From positions 1 to 16,070 of the forward strand of contig DONH01000156.1 of assembly GCA_003509235.1 (NCBI GenBank): 16,070 nt of DNA, written 5' to 3'. This stretch comes from Planctomycetaceae bacterium (GTDB lineage Bacteria > Planctomycetota > Planctomycetia > Pirellulales > UBA1268). The notes beneath the pieces are model-generated. The model was given only the letters and a program-made list of their open reading frames with translations, made no database searches and was not told the origin of the DNA. A program made the translations under genes and the position numbers. Positions 1 through 6,644 of the stretch are shown in pieces (the first letter of the stretch is position 1; every line of letters begins with the position of its first letter).

Positions 1-630
1 CGTCGACTTGAAGATGGCAGGAATACTGAAGACCATCGCATGCCAGCTGCAAATCGCAATGACATGCAGGACGTCGTTCAGGCAGCTTTGAAGGTGCATA
101 GGGCTGAGCTTGAGGGTTGGATCGGACAGCTCAAGACCCTTGGCAAGGGTGTTGCTGCGGATCTTTTCGACTCATGGAAAAAAATCGATGAGAAGCAGAC
201 TGAGCGAATTACGCAGACCGAACAGTCATTAACAAATTTTGTTGGACGTCTTGATGGAATGGGTGAAAAGCTTGCGGCAAAAGTCGAAGAAGGTTGGAGT
301 AACGCCCACGATCGGCTTTATGAAAAAAATGCGGGACAGGTTGAGCAGTTAGGAAAAATGGTTGAATCAACACGTGATGAAATTGCAGCCATGGCATCCA
401 CTGCACAGGACGCGAAGGGACGATCCGCAGACCTTATGTCAGAGGCTGCTAGTAGTGTGCAAGAGTACACTCAGTCGTTACAAAAAAGTTTGTCAGAACT
501 TGCGGAAACAATGGAACGTCTGAATGGGCAAACTATTAATGTTGAAATGAAACAACGAGGCTGGTTTGGGTTCAGTGGTGAGAAGAAAAAGAAGCCTGAA
601 GACAATAGTAAGATAAAATATCGAAATTGA
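1..630 (+). CDS. Coiled-coil protein, probably the 3' end of a MotA/TolQ/ExbB-like gene (5' end outside window)
   Basis: The frame is open from the first base of the window to the TGA at 628-630, so the gene may begin to the left. An ATG at 40 and another at 64 could start a 196- or 188-residue protein, but neither has a clear ribosome binding site, and the 13 codons before ATG 40 read as plausible protein. The product is almost entirely charged, heptad-like helix with no hydrophobic membrane span, and it ends in a basic, Lys-rich tail after a Gly-Trp-Phe-Gly-Phe patch. It lies 73 bases before two ExbD-like genes. In ExbB/TolQ/MotA/ZorA systems the A subunit precedes the B subunit, and ZorA-type A subunits carry long cytoplasmic coiled-coil tails. 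My inference is that this is such a tail. A stand-alone cytoplasmic coiled-coil protein is the alternative. No catalytic motif is visible. Confidence 0.6.
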   Translation, partial: RRLEDGRNTEDHRMPAANRNDMQDVVQAALKVHRAELEGWIGQLKTLGKGVAADLFDSWKKIDEKQTERITQTEQSLTNFVGRLDGMGEKLAAKVEEGWSNAHDRLYEKNAGQVEQLGKMVESTRDEIAAMASTAQDAKGRSADLMSEAASSVQEYTQSLQKSLSELAETMERLNGQTINVEMKQRGWFGFSGEKKKKPEDNSKIKYRN

Positions 631-703
631 AGTGCTGGTCGATTGTGTTTGTTCATGTGTTCGTGCAAGGTGGCAGGCTGCGTAGCCACATGGAATCAAT
701 GTC

Positions 704-1600
704 ATGGCCCGTAGGCAAAAAAAGAAACAGGAAATTTCACTTTTTCCGTTTCTCGATATTTTGGCATGCGTTATTGGGAATCTAATCCTGATAATTACGG
801 CTGTTGTGCTCGAATCCGTTGATACCGATAAGCTCGCTGATTTATTTAAAAACGAAGCGATTCAAAAACAAACTGAAGAAAATCTCGAGACTATTAGGAA
901 GCTTGAAGAGAGTCTTGAAAAGCTCAAGCAGGAGAGTGCCTCAAGTGATAGTCGTGTACAAAAAGCTCAGCAGCAACTGGTAGAAGCGGAACGCGCACAG
1001 CGCGAGGCGAAAGGACGGTTATTGAATGTACCACCACCACCACCACCGCCAGATGAGGAAGATACTGCAGAACTCAAGAAGCGAAATCTTGAGATTCAAG
1101 AAATTATTGCTGAAATGAAGAGAATTGAAGCAAAGATTGCAGATAAAAAAAAGAAGCCCGATCAATCTATTTCCATTCTTTATGCAAATAAGGGTGGAAG
1201 CGGTGTGCGGCGACCATTCTTTGTTGAAGTTAAAAAGAATGAAATAATTTTAATACCAAATGACTTAGATTTTAAAAATCTTTTTAAGGATGAGAAGCCA
1301 ATTAAAATACCTGCAGGGAAAATTGCGAATGATAAATCATTTGAAAAATTGATGAACTATGTAAAGGATCAAAAAGCAATAAGAGGGCCCCTTAGAAGGC
1401 GGCGAGATACAATCATTACTTTTTTAATTCGTCCCGATGCAGTCACTACATACAATACGGCGAAAAATGTTGTTGATCAGTTTGAGAAAAAATATGAAAA
1501 AGAATTGGCTGTAATCCCGTTAAATAATGGTGACTACATCGTAGAATCGCTTAGCGGTAAGGCGCCACTTCCGGGTAAAGGGGAAATTCTTATTGACTAA
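704..1600 (+). CDS. ExbD/TolR-like single-span membrane protein, first paralogue
   Basis: A protein of 298 residues. A short basic cytoplasmic N-terminus (MARRQKKK) leads into one transmembrane helix at about residues 13-36, with Asp18 at its cytoplasmic end in the context FPFLDILACVIGN. This closely matches the PF-[IL]-D start of the ExbD/TolR helix, where that Asp carries protons. After the membrane come a coiled coil (about 45-107), seven consecutive prolines (110-116), more charged helix (121-150) and a folded C-terminal domain (155-298). No OmpA-type peptidoglycan-binding motif is seen. The start ATG lacks a proper Shine-Dalgarno; a small inverted repeat (670-674 with 685-689) lies just before it. 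It sits 51 bases upstream of a paralogue with the same plan, so an operon is likely. Role inferred: the B subunit of a proton-driven stator complex in the inner membrane. The substrate or force target is unknown. Confidence 0.8.
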   Translation: MARRQKKKQEISLFPFLDILACVIGNLILIITAVVLESVDTDKLADLFKNEAIQKQTEENLETIRKLEESLEKLKQESASSDSRVQKAQQQLVEAERAQREAKGRLLNVPPPPPPPDEEDTAELKKRNLEIQEIIAEMKRIEAKIADKKKKPDQSISILYANKGGSGVRRPFFVEVKKNEIILIPNDLDFKNLFKDEKPIKIPAGKIANDKSFEKLMNYVKDQKAIRGPLRRRRDTIITFLIRPDAVTTYNTAKNVVDQFEKKYEKELAVIPLNNGDYIVESLSGKAPLPGKGEILID

Positions 1601-1651
1601 GGTCGTGTGGCAAGGTTTTAGGATATAGCAGACTGAGAAAGGAATAATCTG

Positions 1652-2803
1652 ATGGCCCGACGCAAAAGCCAGACATCAGCAACGGGGGCCAATATGGACT
1701 CTTTGCTAGATGCCCTCACGAATGTTGTTGGTATTCTTGTGATTGTTCTCGTCGCGGTCCAGTTATCGAGTCAAGAAGCGGCGCGACGCATGGAAGAAAT
1801 GATTGCGCAGATCGATCCAGCAGAGCAGGAGAGAATAAAGCAGGAAGCTGAAGATTCAGAGGCAAAGCTGGAAGAAATGAAGCTGGCCCTTCAGGCAGAG
1901 TCCGACAAAGATAAAATTGATCCAGACAAATTGCTAGCCATGCTCCAGGAGGATATCGCTGCGGCGGAGTTGAAGGCAAAAAAGGATTTGCTTGCAGCTG
2001 AGGCTGCAGAGAAGGCAGCAGAAGAGAAAAAACTTGCAGCTGAAAAGCTCAGGAGAAGCCTTACGGCGCAGCTTGCAGAGCTTGAAGCAAAAGAGAAAAA
2101 GTTCACAGTCGAAAAAGAAGACTTATTAATAAAACTGGAAAATATGCCAACGTTAAATGCACCGCCGCCGAAAGAAGTGCGACCACCGACACCGAAAGAT
2201 GTTCCAAGAAAGAGTGATGGTAATCCTTTGCTGTCTAAGAAAGAGATACTTGTCAGCGGTGGGAAAGTTATCCCTAAAGTTATTCCAGAAGTCTTTAAAA
2301 ACCAAGTGAAGAATTATGTTAATAATATCGTCAGTCAAAGTAAAATTGAGGCTGAAGAGGGCCGGTATATTACAGATGAAAAAAAAGCAATCAAGTTGAT
2401 CGAGGATTTCAATAAAGATCCACTACAAAATGAATTCTTTGAACTCAAACTTGTCCGCAATGGTACTAGTATAAACGTTGAAATGATTCCTAAAGAGAAC
2501 TGTGGCGAAGATCCAGAGCAAGCGGTTAAAGGTATTTTCAATAAAATTTTTGGTGACAAATTGCTGACGCGGCAATGGTACCTTTCTTACCTTGTAGAGC
2601 CAGATTCATTTGAGACGTACATGGCAATGCGCAAGGTTACGGATAGATACGGTTATTTTGCTGGATGGACGATAATCAATCCTGGTAACAATAGAACTCA
2701 GCAGTTTAACGTTGGATATAATGTCGGTGCAAAACCACCACCTAGAACTCCAGGTCCTCCAAGTGCTCGAAAACCAAAAGCTGTAAAAGGTGTTTTGGAC
2801 TGA
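1652..2803 (+). CDS. ExbD/TolR-like single-span membrane protein, second paralogue
   Basis: A protein of 383 residues with a well-placed ribosome binding site (GAGAAAGGA at 1635-1643, 8 bases before ATG). It begins MARRKS and has one membrane helix at about 17-38, with Asp20 in LLDALTNVVG. This aligns with Asp18 of the upstream protein through a shared D-x-L-x-x-V-[IV]-G pattern. A long Ala/Glu/Lys coiled coil (about 41-165) is followed by a proline-rich hinge (LNAPPPKEVRPP, 168-179), a C-terminal domain and a basic, proline-rich tail (360-383). The C-terminal domain shares [IV]-x-P-D-[AS]-x-x-T-Y with its partner (315-323 here, 242-250 there). The pair therefore look like diverged duplicates. 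A two-B-subunit arrangement has precedent in the Myxococcus AglQ/AglS stator proteins and in Xanthomonas exbD1/exbD2. Function beyond proton-driven energy coupling cannot be read from the sequence. Confidence 0.8.
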   Translation: MARRKSQTSATGANMDSLLDALTNVVGILVIVLVAVQLSSQEAARRMEEMIAQIDPAEQERIKQEAEDSEAKLEEMKLALQAESDKDKIDPDKLLAMLQEDIAAAELKAKKDLLAAEAAEKAAEEKKLAAEKLRRSLTAQLAELEAKEKKFTVEKEDLLIKLENMPTLNAPPPKEVRPPTPKDVPRKSDGNPLLSKKEILVSGGKVIPKVIPEVFKNQVKNYVNNIVSQSKIEAEEGRYITDEKKAIKLIEDFNKDPLQNEFFELKLVRNGTSINVEMIPKENCGEDPEQAVKGIFNKIFGDKLLTRQWYLSYLVEPDSFETYMAMRKVTDRYGYFAGWTIINPGNNRTQQFNVGYNVGAKPPPRTPGPPSARKPKAVKGVLD

Positions 2804-2864
2804 GTAATTTTAAGCAGCCCAATAATCGATGGCTGTAGATGATTTTTGTGAGTGAAAAACTCTT

Positions 2865-4013
2865 TTGAATAACGCTAGCGTGATTATCTGCTTTGTCATC
2901 ACGATTTGTCTCTGCATATCTCTGGCAGGCTGTAATAACTTTCACGCGGTTCCACTTCCGGGTCAAATCGAAGGCCTGTCAATGGCTCCAGGGTTAGGAG
3001 ACGGTGAGGTTATCTCATGGCTGCCTGCTCAGACGGATACGTATCAACGATATGGACGAGTTGTATGTACATATAAAGATGAATTGATCACCAAACGAAT
3101 CATGGGACTTCCGGGAGAGTCCATTCGAATTGCGGATGGAGAGTTTATTATCAATGGTGAGATGGTTCGGAAGAGTCCACGGCTTTTTCAGCACTTTGGT
3201 CTGATCGTTGATTGTCAGTCTGATTCATGGCGAGATGCAACACAGTCATGGGAACATTCGAGCAATAACTGGAGGTGTGAGCGTGTGAGTCCAAAACATG
3301 TTTCATGGTTACGCTTTCATCCGAAAATATCACCTGGTCTTATTCCAGATAACGGTGGCGTGCTTATCTACGATGATGTGTCGTGGCTGCCAAAAGAAAC
3401 ACGGCGGCTGGAGGTTGTTAAAGATGTGGGGATTTCAGCCGTACTCGATATTGCTCTTCAGGAAGAGTACGGTCTTGAAATATTGATTGGGATAAACCAA
3501 CACATGGCACGACTTGTTGTTAGGAGACAAGGACGACTTGCAGTCATTGCAGGAAGGCTCGATGGCCAATTCGTTGTAACGGCCTGGCCAATCCCTAGGC
3601 AACATCGAGAATTTCATGAAGGCTTCGATGGTATCAGAACACCTTTGGTCCACGAGATACCGGAAGAGTGGTCTGCTGAAGTAAAAGTGGCACATGAGAA
3701 AATTCGGCCCCAAGCGAAGTCTTTACTTCTTCTTGGTATCAAACTTCTCGCAAAGAGAGGCGAGGTGCCCTCGGAAGAAATCTGTTCGGTAAAAGCTGAG
3801 GAATTACTTGTCTGGCGAGACATACGGTGGCTAGCAACGCCAAAAAAGAGTGAGTGGTCTGTTCCAGCCGGACATGTTTTCGTATTAGGTGATTGTCCAG
3901 CGGCAAGTAGTGATAGCAGGCATTGGGGTTCAATTCCCATTGATTCAATTCAAGGAAAGGTTGTGCAGCCATCATCCGGTGAACCACTTCCGTTCTGGTT
4001 GCATCAAAACTAA
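2865..4013 (+). CDS. Signal peptidase I-like (S26) serine protease with lipoprotein-type N-terminus
   Basis: A protein of 382 residues from a TTG start. A stop at 2853-2855 bars any earlier in-frame start, and GTG at 2880 is an alternative; neither has a good ribosome binding site. Signal peptidase I boxes are clear: SMAPGLGDGE with Ser39 as nucleophile, ITKRIMGLPGE with Lys77 as general base, and GDCPAASSDSRHWG at 342-355. The family cleaves signal peptides of exported proteins on the outer face of the inner membrane. Two features are odd. The N-terminal hydrophobic segment ends in a lipobox (Leu-Ala-Gly-Cys23), only 16 residues before the catalytic Ser, although the segment has no basic residue. 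The stretch between the Lys and the last box is about 265 residues, roughly twice that of E. coli LepB. It follows the ExbD-like pair by 61 bases. A specialised, non-housekeeping signal peptidase is the likeliest reading. Confidence 0.85.
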   Translation: MNNASVIICFVITICLCISLAGCNNFHAVPLPGQIEGLSMAPGLGDGEVISWLPAQTDTYQRYGRVVCTYKDELITKRIMGLPGESIRIADGEFIINGEMVRKSPRLFQHFGLIVDCQSDSWRDATQSWEHSSNNWRCERVSPKHVSWLRFHPKISPGLIPDNGGVLIYDDVSWLPKETRRLEVVKDVGISAVLDIALQEEYGLEILIGINQHMARLVVRRQGRLAVIAGRLDGQFVVTAWPIPRQHREFHEGFDGIRTPLVHEIPEEWSAEVKVAHEKIRPQAKSLLLLGIKLLAKRGEVPSEEICSVKAEELLVWRDIRWLATPKKSEWSVPAGHVFVLGDCPAASSDSRHWGSIPIDSIQGKVVQPSSGEPLPFWLHQN

Positions 4014-4024
4014 AGTAGTTTTGA
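4004..4024 (+). terminator. Hairpin over the stop codon of the signal-peptidase-like gene
   Basis: TCAAAACT (4004-4011) pairs perfectly with AGTTTTGA (4017-4024) around a five-base loop. Two further G-C pairs (4001-4002 with 4025-4026) form if A4003 is bulged. The TAA stop lies in the hairpin. The stem is AT-rich and has no T-run after it, so calling it a terminator is tentative. Confidence 0.4.
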
Positions 4025-4046
4025 GCATGGGAAACGTGGGCTTATG

Positions 4047-4068
4047 CAGAAAGCCATCAGCTTTTCTG
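4047..4068. terminator. Second hairpin at the convergent junction
   Basis: CAGAAAGC (4047-4054) pairs with GCTTTTCTG (4060-4068) with one bulged T around CATCA. Outer pairing of TATGC (4044-4047 side) with GCATA (4072-4076) is possible. The minus-strand TGA stop (4057-4059) falls in the loop. Two genes converge here with only 43 bases between their stops, so this may serve as a bidirectional terminator. No T-run follows on either strand. Confidence 0.3.
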
Positions 4069-5331
4069 AGGGCATAGCTGGTTGGCTTCGTGGAGTACGC
4101 ATACAGACTCATTTTGTCGAATAAGACGATTGACTGCATCAGGAGTTTCAGCATGTCCGATATCAAGGTCTTCGACCAGTTCTTGGTTGAGCTGAGACAA
4201 GAGTACGAGACGTCGATCACCAAGAGCCCGAGCAAAAAGAGACGTCTGGAGAGCATCCATGTGTAATCGGATGTCATCGGAATCAGCGGCCTCATGGAGG
4301 AGCATTCGTAATTCGATTCCTTGTCGCCAGCGAGTAAAAATAAGCCCTGGCTCTTGATCCATATTGCATGCTACACAGACGGTCCCATCATGGCTGGTTA
4401 CACGAGCAGCGGCGGCAAGTGCCCGAGTGAGATCAGCAAAGCCACACAGTTGATCTGCTATACCGGCAATTGTAAGCGTTGAACGGGAACAAGGAGAGGG
4501 CCGCCATTCTCTTGCAAGGAATCGGGACTGCGTGACTGAGGCAGCAGGAAAACCAAACGCTGCACCCGCTAATGTTTGATTGTTACCAGCCACAAGATGC
4601 AATGATGCAAGGACACCAAGTTGTGCTGTGATTTGCTCTGCTTCATCCCGCCATTGTCGAAGAGCCTGTCGTTGGCTCTTCAGAAGCGATGTGACTAGCG
4701 CTTCGCGACGATTCTGTCGTGCAAAATCAGGCCAAATTTCACCCTCAGGAGAACGGCCACTCAGGCTCGCATCATAGCCGAAGCATCCAACGGTAAGTAC
4801 AACATCAGCGTCAACAAGACTACGGGCAAGGTGGAGCGGTTCACCGCTTTCATCAGCAAGTAAATAGGCTGTTTCACTATCATTAAGAGGGTCAAAGATA
4901 GTTGTAGGAAAAGGATGGTTTGGTATGGAAGCAATAGTGGGATATTGATCATCCAATTGAATAGTCGGTGGTGCGGTGACAAGTTGAACATCATCAACGC
5001 TCACCCCACCAGCTTGCAGGCTTTCAAGAATGGCAAGATAGATGGCATCTGAAAGGAGTTGGCCACCAGGTAGATTTCCGGCTTGAGCAATGACGACTTT
5101 ATCTCCTGGAACGACATGATCAGGTAAGGGTGGGCCAGCAACAGGCTGCAACAAAGCATCTCGTACAAGAGCAGCTGATGCATCAACGGCGACGCCTTCC
5201 GGTCCTCGCATTTCTACGATTTGAGTGGATGGTTCGCAATCAATGACAAGCGGGTTATCTCTACCGTAGTGCAGTTGAATTTTCAAAGTATTCTCGAATT
5301 TCAGTGTCGATTCAGTGGATATGTATGGCAA
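4057..5331 (-). CDS. LarA/DUF2088-fold protein lacking the nickel-pincer residues
   Basis: Up to 424 residues. The outermost start is TTG at 5331, but the family resemblance begins with KIQLHYGRD after a second TTG at 5286, which is probably the true start (409 residues). The fold match is to lactate racemase LarA: the N-terminal ALVRDALLQPVAGPPL segment, a beta-strand VVIAQAGN, an AGV-x-x-[DE]-D-V segment, and a C-terminal TLTIAGIADQ...ALAAAARV region. LarA enzymes bind a nickel pincer nucleotide and racemise 2-hydroxyacids using conserved Arg, His and Lys. Here the expected D-x-T-R-P loop reads AGNLPGG, the G-L-H-R loop reads APPT, and the G-G-x-K-x-x-x-P-G loop reads SPEGEIWPDF. The cofactor and catalytic residues therefore appear lost. 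It is a cytoplasmic protein of unknown role, either a non-nickel enzyme or a binding protein. It converges with the preceding operon and is divergent from the next gene. Confidence 0.7.
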   Translation of the reverse strand: MPYISTESTLKFENTLKIQLHYGRDNPLVIDCEPSTQIVEMRGPEGVAVDASAALVRDALLQPVAGPPLPDHVVPGDKVVIAQAGNLPGGQLLSDAIYLAILESLQAGGVSVDDVQLVTAPPTIQLDDQYPTIASIPNHPFPTTIFDPLNDSETAYLLADESGEPLHLARSLVDADVVLTVGCFGYDASLSGRSPEGEIWPDFARQNRREALVTSLLKSQRQALRQWRDEAEQITAQLGVLASLHLVAGNNQTLAGAAFGFPAASVTQSRFLAREWRPSPCSRSTLTIAGIADQLCGFADLTRALAAAARVTSHDGTVCVACNMDQEPGLIFTRWRQGIELRMLLHEAADSDDIRLHMDALQTSLFARALGDRRLVLLSQLNQELVEDLDIGHAETPDAVNRLIRQNESVCVLHEANQLCPQKS

Positions 5332-5731
5332 AACGTAAGCTGATTCGGAATTACATTCTAGATCATTGGCCTTTTGTGGGAATAAAAGCGGTTGCCGCGG
5401 AAACGCTCTTGGACAGTTTTAGGACCAAAGGACAGTGGATAGGTCCATCAATCAGCAAAAACAGCTCCTGATGGAATAATTGATTTGTTATTGAGTGTGA
5501 CCTATTCGATCGGTATTTGTTTGCCTGCTGTTGCATTCGTTGTAAGTGGTACTGACGGACTTACTTGCGGCATCGCTCATCTTTCCCTGTTCTACCGTCG
5601 ATTATTAAGACGGAGTTCAGAGTATTCTCAGTGGGCAGCATTACTGATTTCTGTGAGCAAAGTACTGAGAATCACAACCTTTGTTTGGGATCATTTTTGT
5701 AGGCTATTTCGTTAGATATGGAGTTGGACCG
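5332..5731. other. Non-coding stretch between divergent genes
   Basis: I find no credible gene in these 400 bases. A TTG-started frame at 5485-5715 has no ribosome binding site and no recognisable composition. The stretch must hold the promoters of the LarA-like gene (minus) and the cysteine-rich gene (plus), but no convincing -35/-10 pair stands out. The one clear structure is the inverted repeat listed separately at 5624-5672. Confidence 0.5.
5624..5672. repeat. Nine-base inverted repeat upstream of the cysteine-rich gene
   Basis: ATTCTCAGT (5624-5632) and ACTGAGAAT (5664-5672) are exact reverse complements separated by 31 bases. The pair ends 59 bases before the downstream ATG. It could be an operator bound by a dimer, a long-looped RNA stem, or chance. 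Confidence 0.4.
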
Positions 5732-6145
5732 ATGAACAGTTTGCACCATGTACCATCTAAGAAAGTACAACTCTACCTCGTGCCAGCAGGTTTTCTCTTC
5801 ATTGTTGTGACAGTTTTTGGCATACCTGTTCACGCCGGTGAAGTTGTGATGCATACCGATACGATCACCTTTGCCCAACCGAGCATGCCAAGTGCATCAT
5901 GCAATTGCGAAGGAGATCACCAGCCACCTTGGCATGGGAGTGTTGGAAATCGTTGCTGCAACCGTCCCTGCTGTCCACCGCCGACACTTTTCCATGCTGA
6001 TGCATGTGGTCAACTGAGAGCAAAAGACGAGGCAAGATCTCAATGTGTAAAACTGCCACCGGCATTTCCTAAATTCGAGAACTGGCGGCATACAGGCAGA
6101 TTGCCATCTCCTACGCCACTTATCACGCCTCGGTACTATCATTGA
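5732..6145 (+). CDS. Small secreted cysteine-rich protein of unknown function
   Basis: A protein of 137 residues. ATG 5732 is chosen because GGAG (5720-5723) sits 8 bases before it; an in-frame TTG at 5681 would only add residues ahead of the signal peptide. The N-terminus has a basic segment (HHVPSKK), a hydrophobic core (LVPAGFLFIVVTVFG) and a likely signal peptidase site after PVHA, giving a mature protein of about 100 residues. The mature part contains eight cysteines, mostly clustered as C-x-C, CCNRPCCPPP, then single Cys in ADACG and SQCV. It also has several His and Pro and no further membrane span. The even number of clustered cysteines suggests disulfide bonding or metal binding outside the cytoplasm. 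I do not recognise the family. It stands alone between long non-coding flanks. Confidence 0.7.
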   Translation: MNSLHHVPSKKVQLYLVPAGFLFIVVTVFGIPVHAGEVVMHTDTITFAQPSMPSASCNCEGDHQPPWHGSVGNRCCNRPCCPPPTLFHADACGQLRAKDEARSQCVKLPPAFPKFENWRHTGRLPSPTPLITPRYYH

Positions 6146-6644
6146 GGGATGGTGATTTCGATGTGTAAGTAGGGTCGGCTAGTGATAAAGACCTCTGCCC
6201 TACTATGACTGAAATGTCGGAGTCACAGAAATCGTCGCGGGAAGAGTTGTAGTGACAGCTCACATTATAGTACGTCCTATTCTCGCCGATATCATAAGAC
6301 CTAGAATGGCAGTGATTGCGGCTGATAATGGGTGTCACCCTTGCGTAGATGCCAAGGCAATTGCAGGACGATCTCTGCAGCCTGCCACCACTGCAGAATA
6401 AAAAAGCTGATCCGTAGGCGACTTGTAGCAAGGCTAACCAGCGGCTTTATACAAAGCCCCCAACAGTCATATTGGGCGATCGAGCGCAGTCGGTGTGAAT
6501 CCTGCTGTAAAAACTGACGATGGCTTTAAGTGTCAATGGGCTTTCGTTCTTGAGATGCAGTAGAATGAGTTGTGTGACTCTGTGATGTTCCAGGGATCAT
6601 TTGCGTCACCACATCTGCTTTAAAGTCTTCCATCCTGAAATACC
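6146..6644. other. About 500-base non-coding stretch before the sulfatase gene
   Basis: No frame here has a plausible start, length and composition. Small symmetric elements are present: an 11-base GGGTGTCACCC near 6330-6340, and a perfect six-base-pair, four-loop hairpin GGCTTT/AAAGCC at 6443-6458. Neither is followed by a T-run. The stretch probably contains the sulfatase promoter and leader, but I could not pick out a promoter with confidence. Confidence 0.45.
6443..6458. repeat. Short perfect hairpin in the sulfatase upstream region
   Basis: GGCTTT (6443-6448), loop ATAC, AAAGCC (6453-6458). It has no T-run, so it is not a typical intrinsic terminator. It may be part of a structured leader or chance. 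Confidence 0.35.

Noticed and set aside
704..2803. Complete Zorya defence system
   Set aside because: No ZorB-type OmpA domain and no ZorC, ZorD or ZorE homologue appears in the following genes; only the stator-like layout is shared.
5485..5715. Open frame of 76 codons on the plus strand
   Set aside because: It starts with TTG, has no ribosome binding site, no family resemblance, and lies in a presumed promoter region.
6123..6431. Open frame of 102 codons on the minus strand
   Set aside because: TTG start, no ribosome binding site, unusual composition, overlaps the 3' end of the cysteine-rich gene.
6478..6525. Possible cobalamin riboswitch core (CGGTGTGAATCC followed by GCTGTAAAAACTGAC)
   Set aside because: Only one conserved block is present. 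The GGGAA block, the GCCACTG block and the downstream B12 box are not found, and the next gene is a sulfatase.
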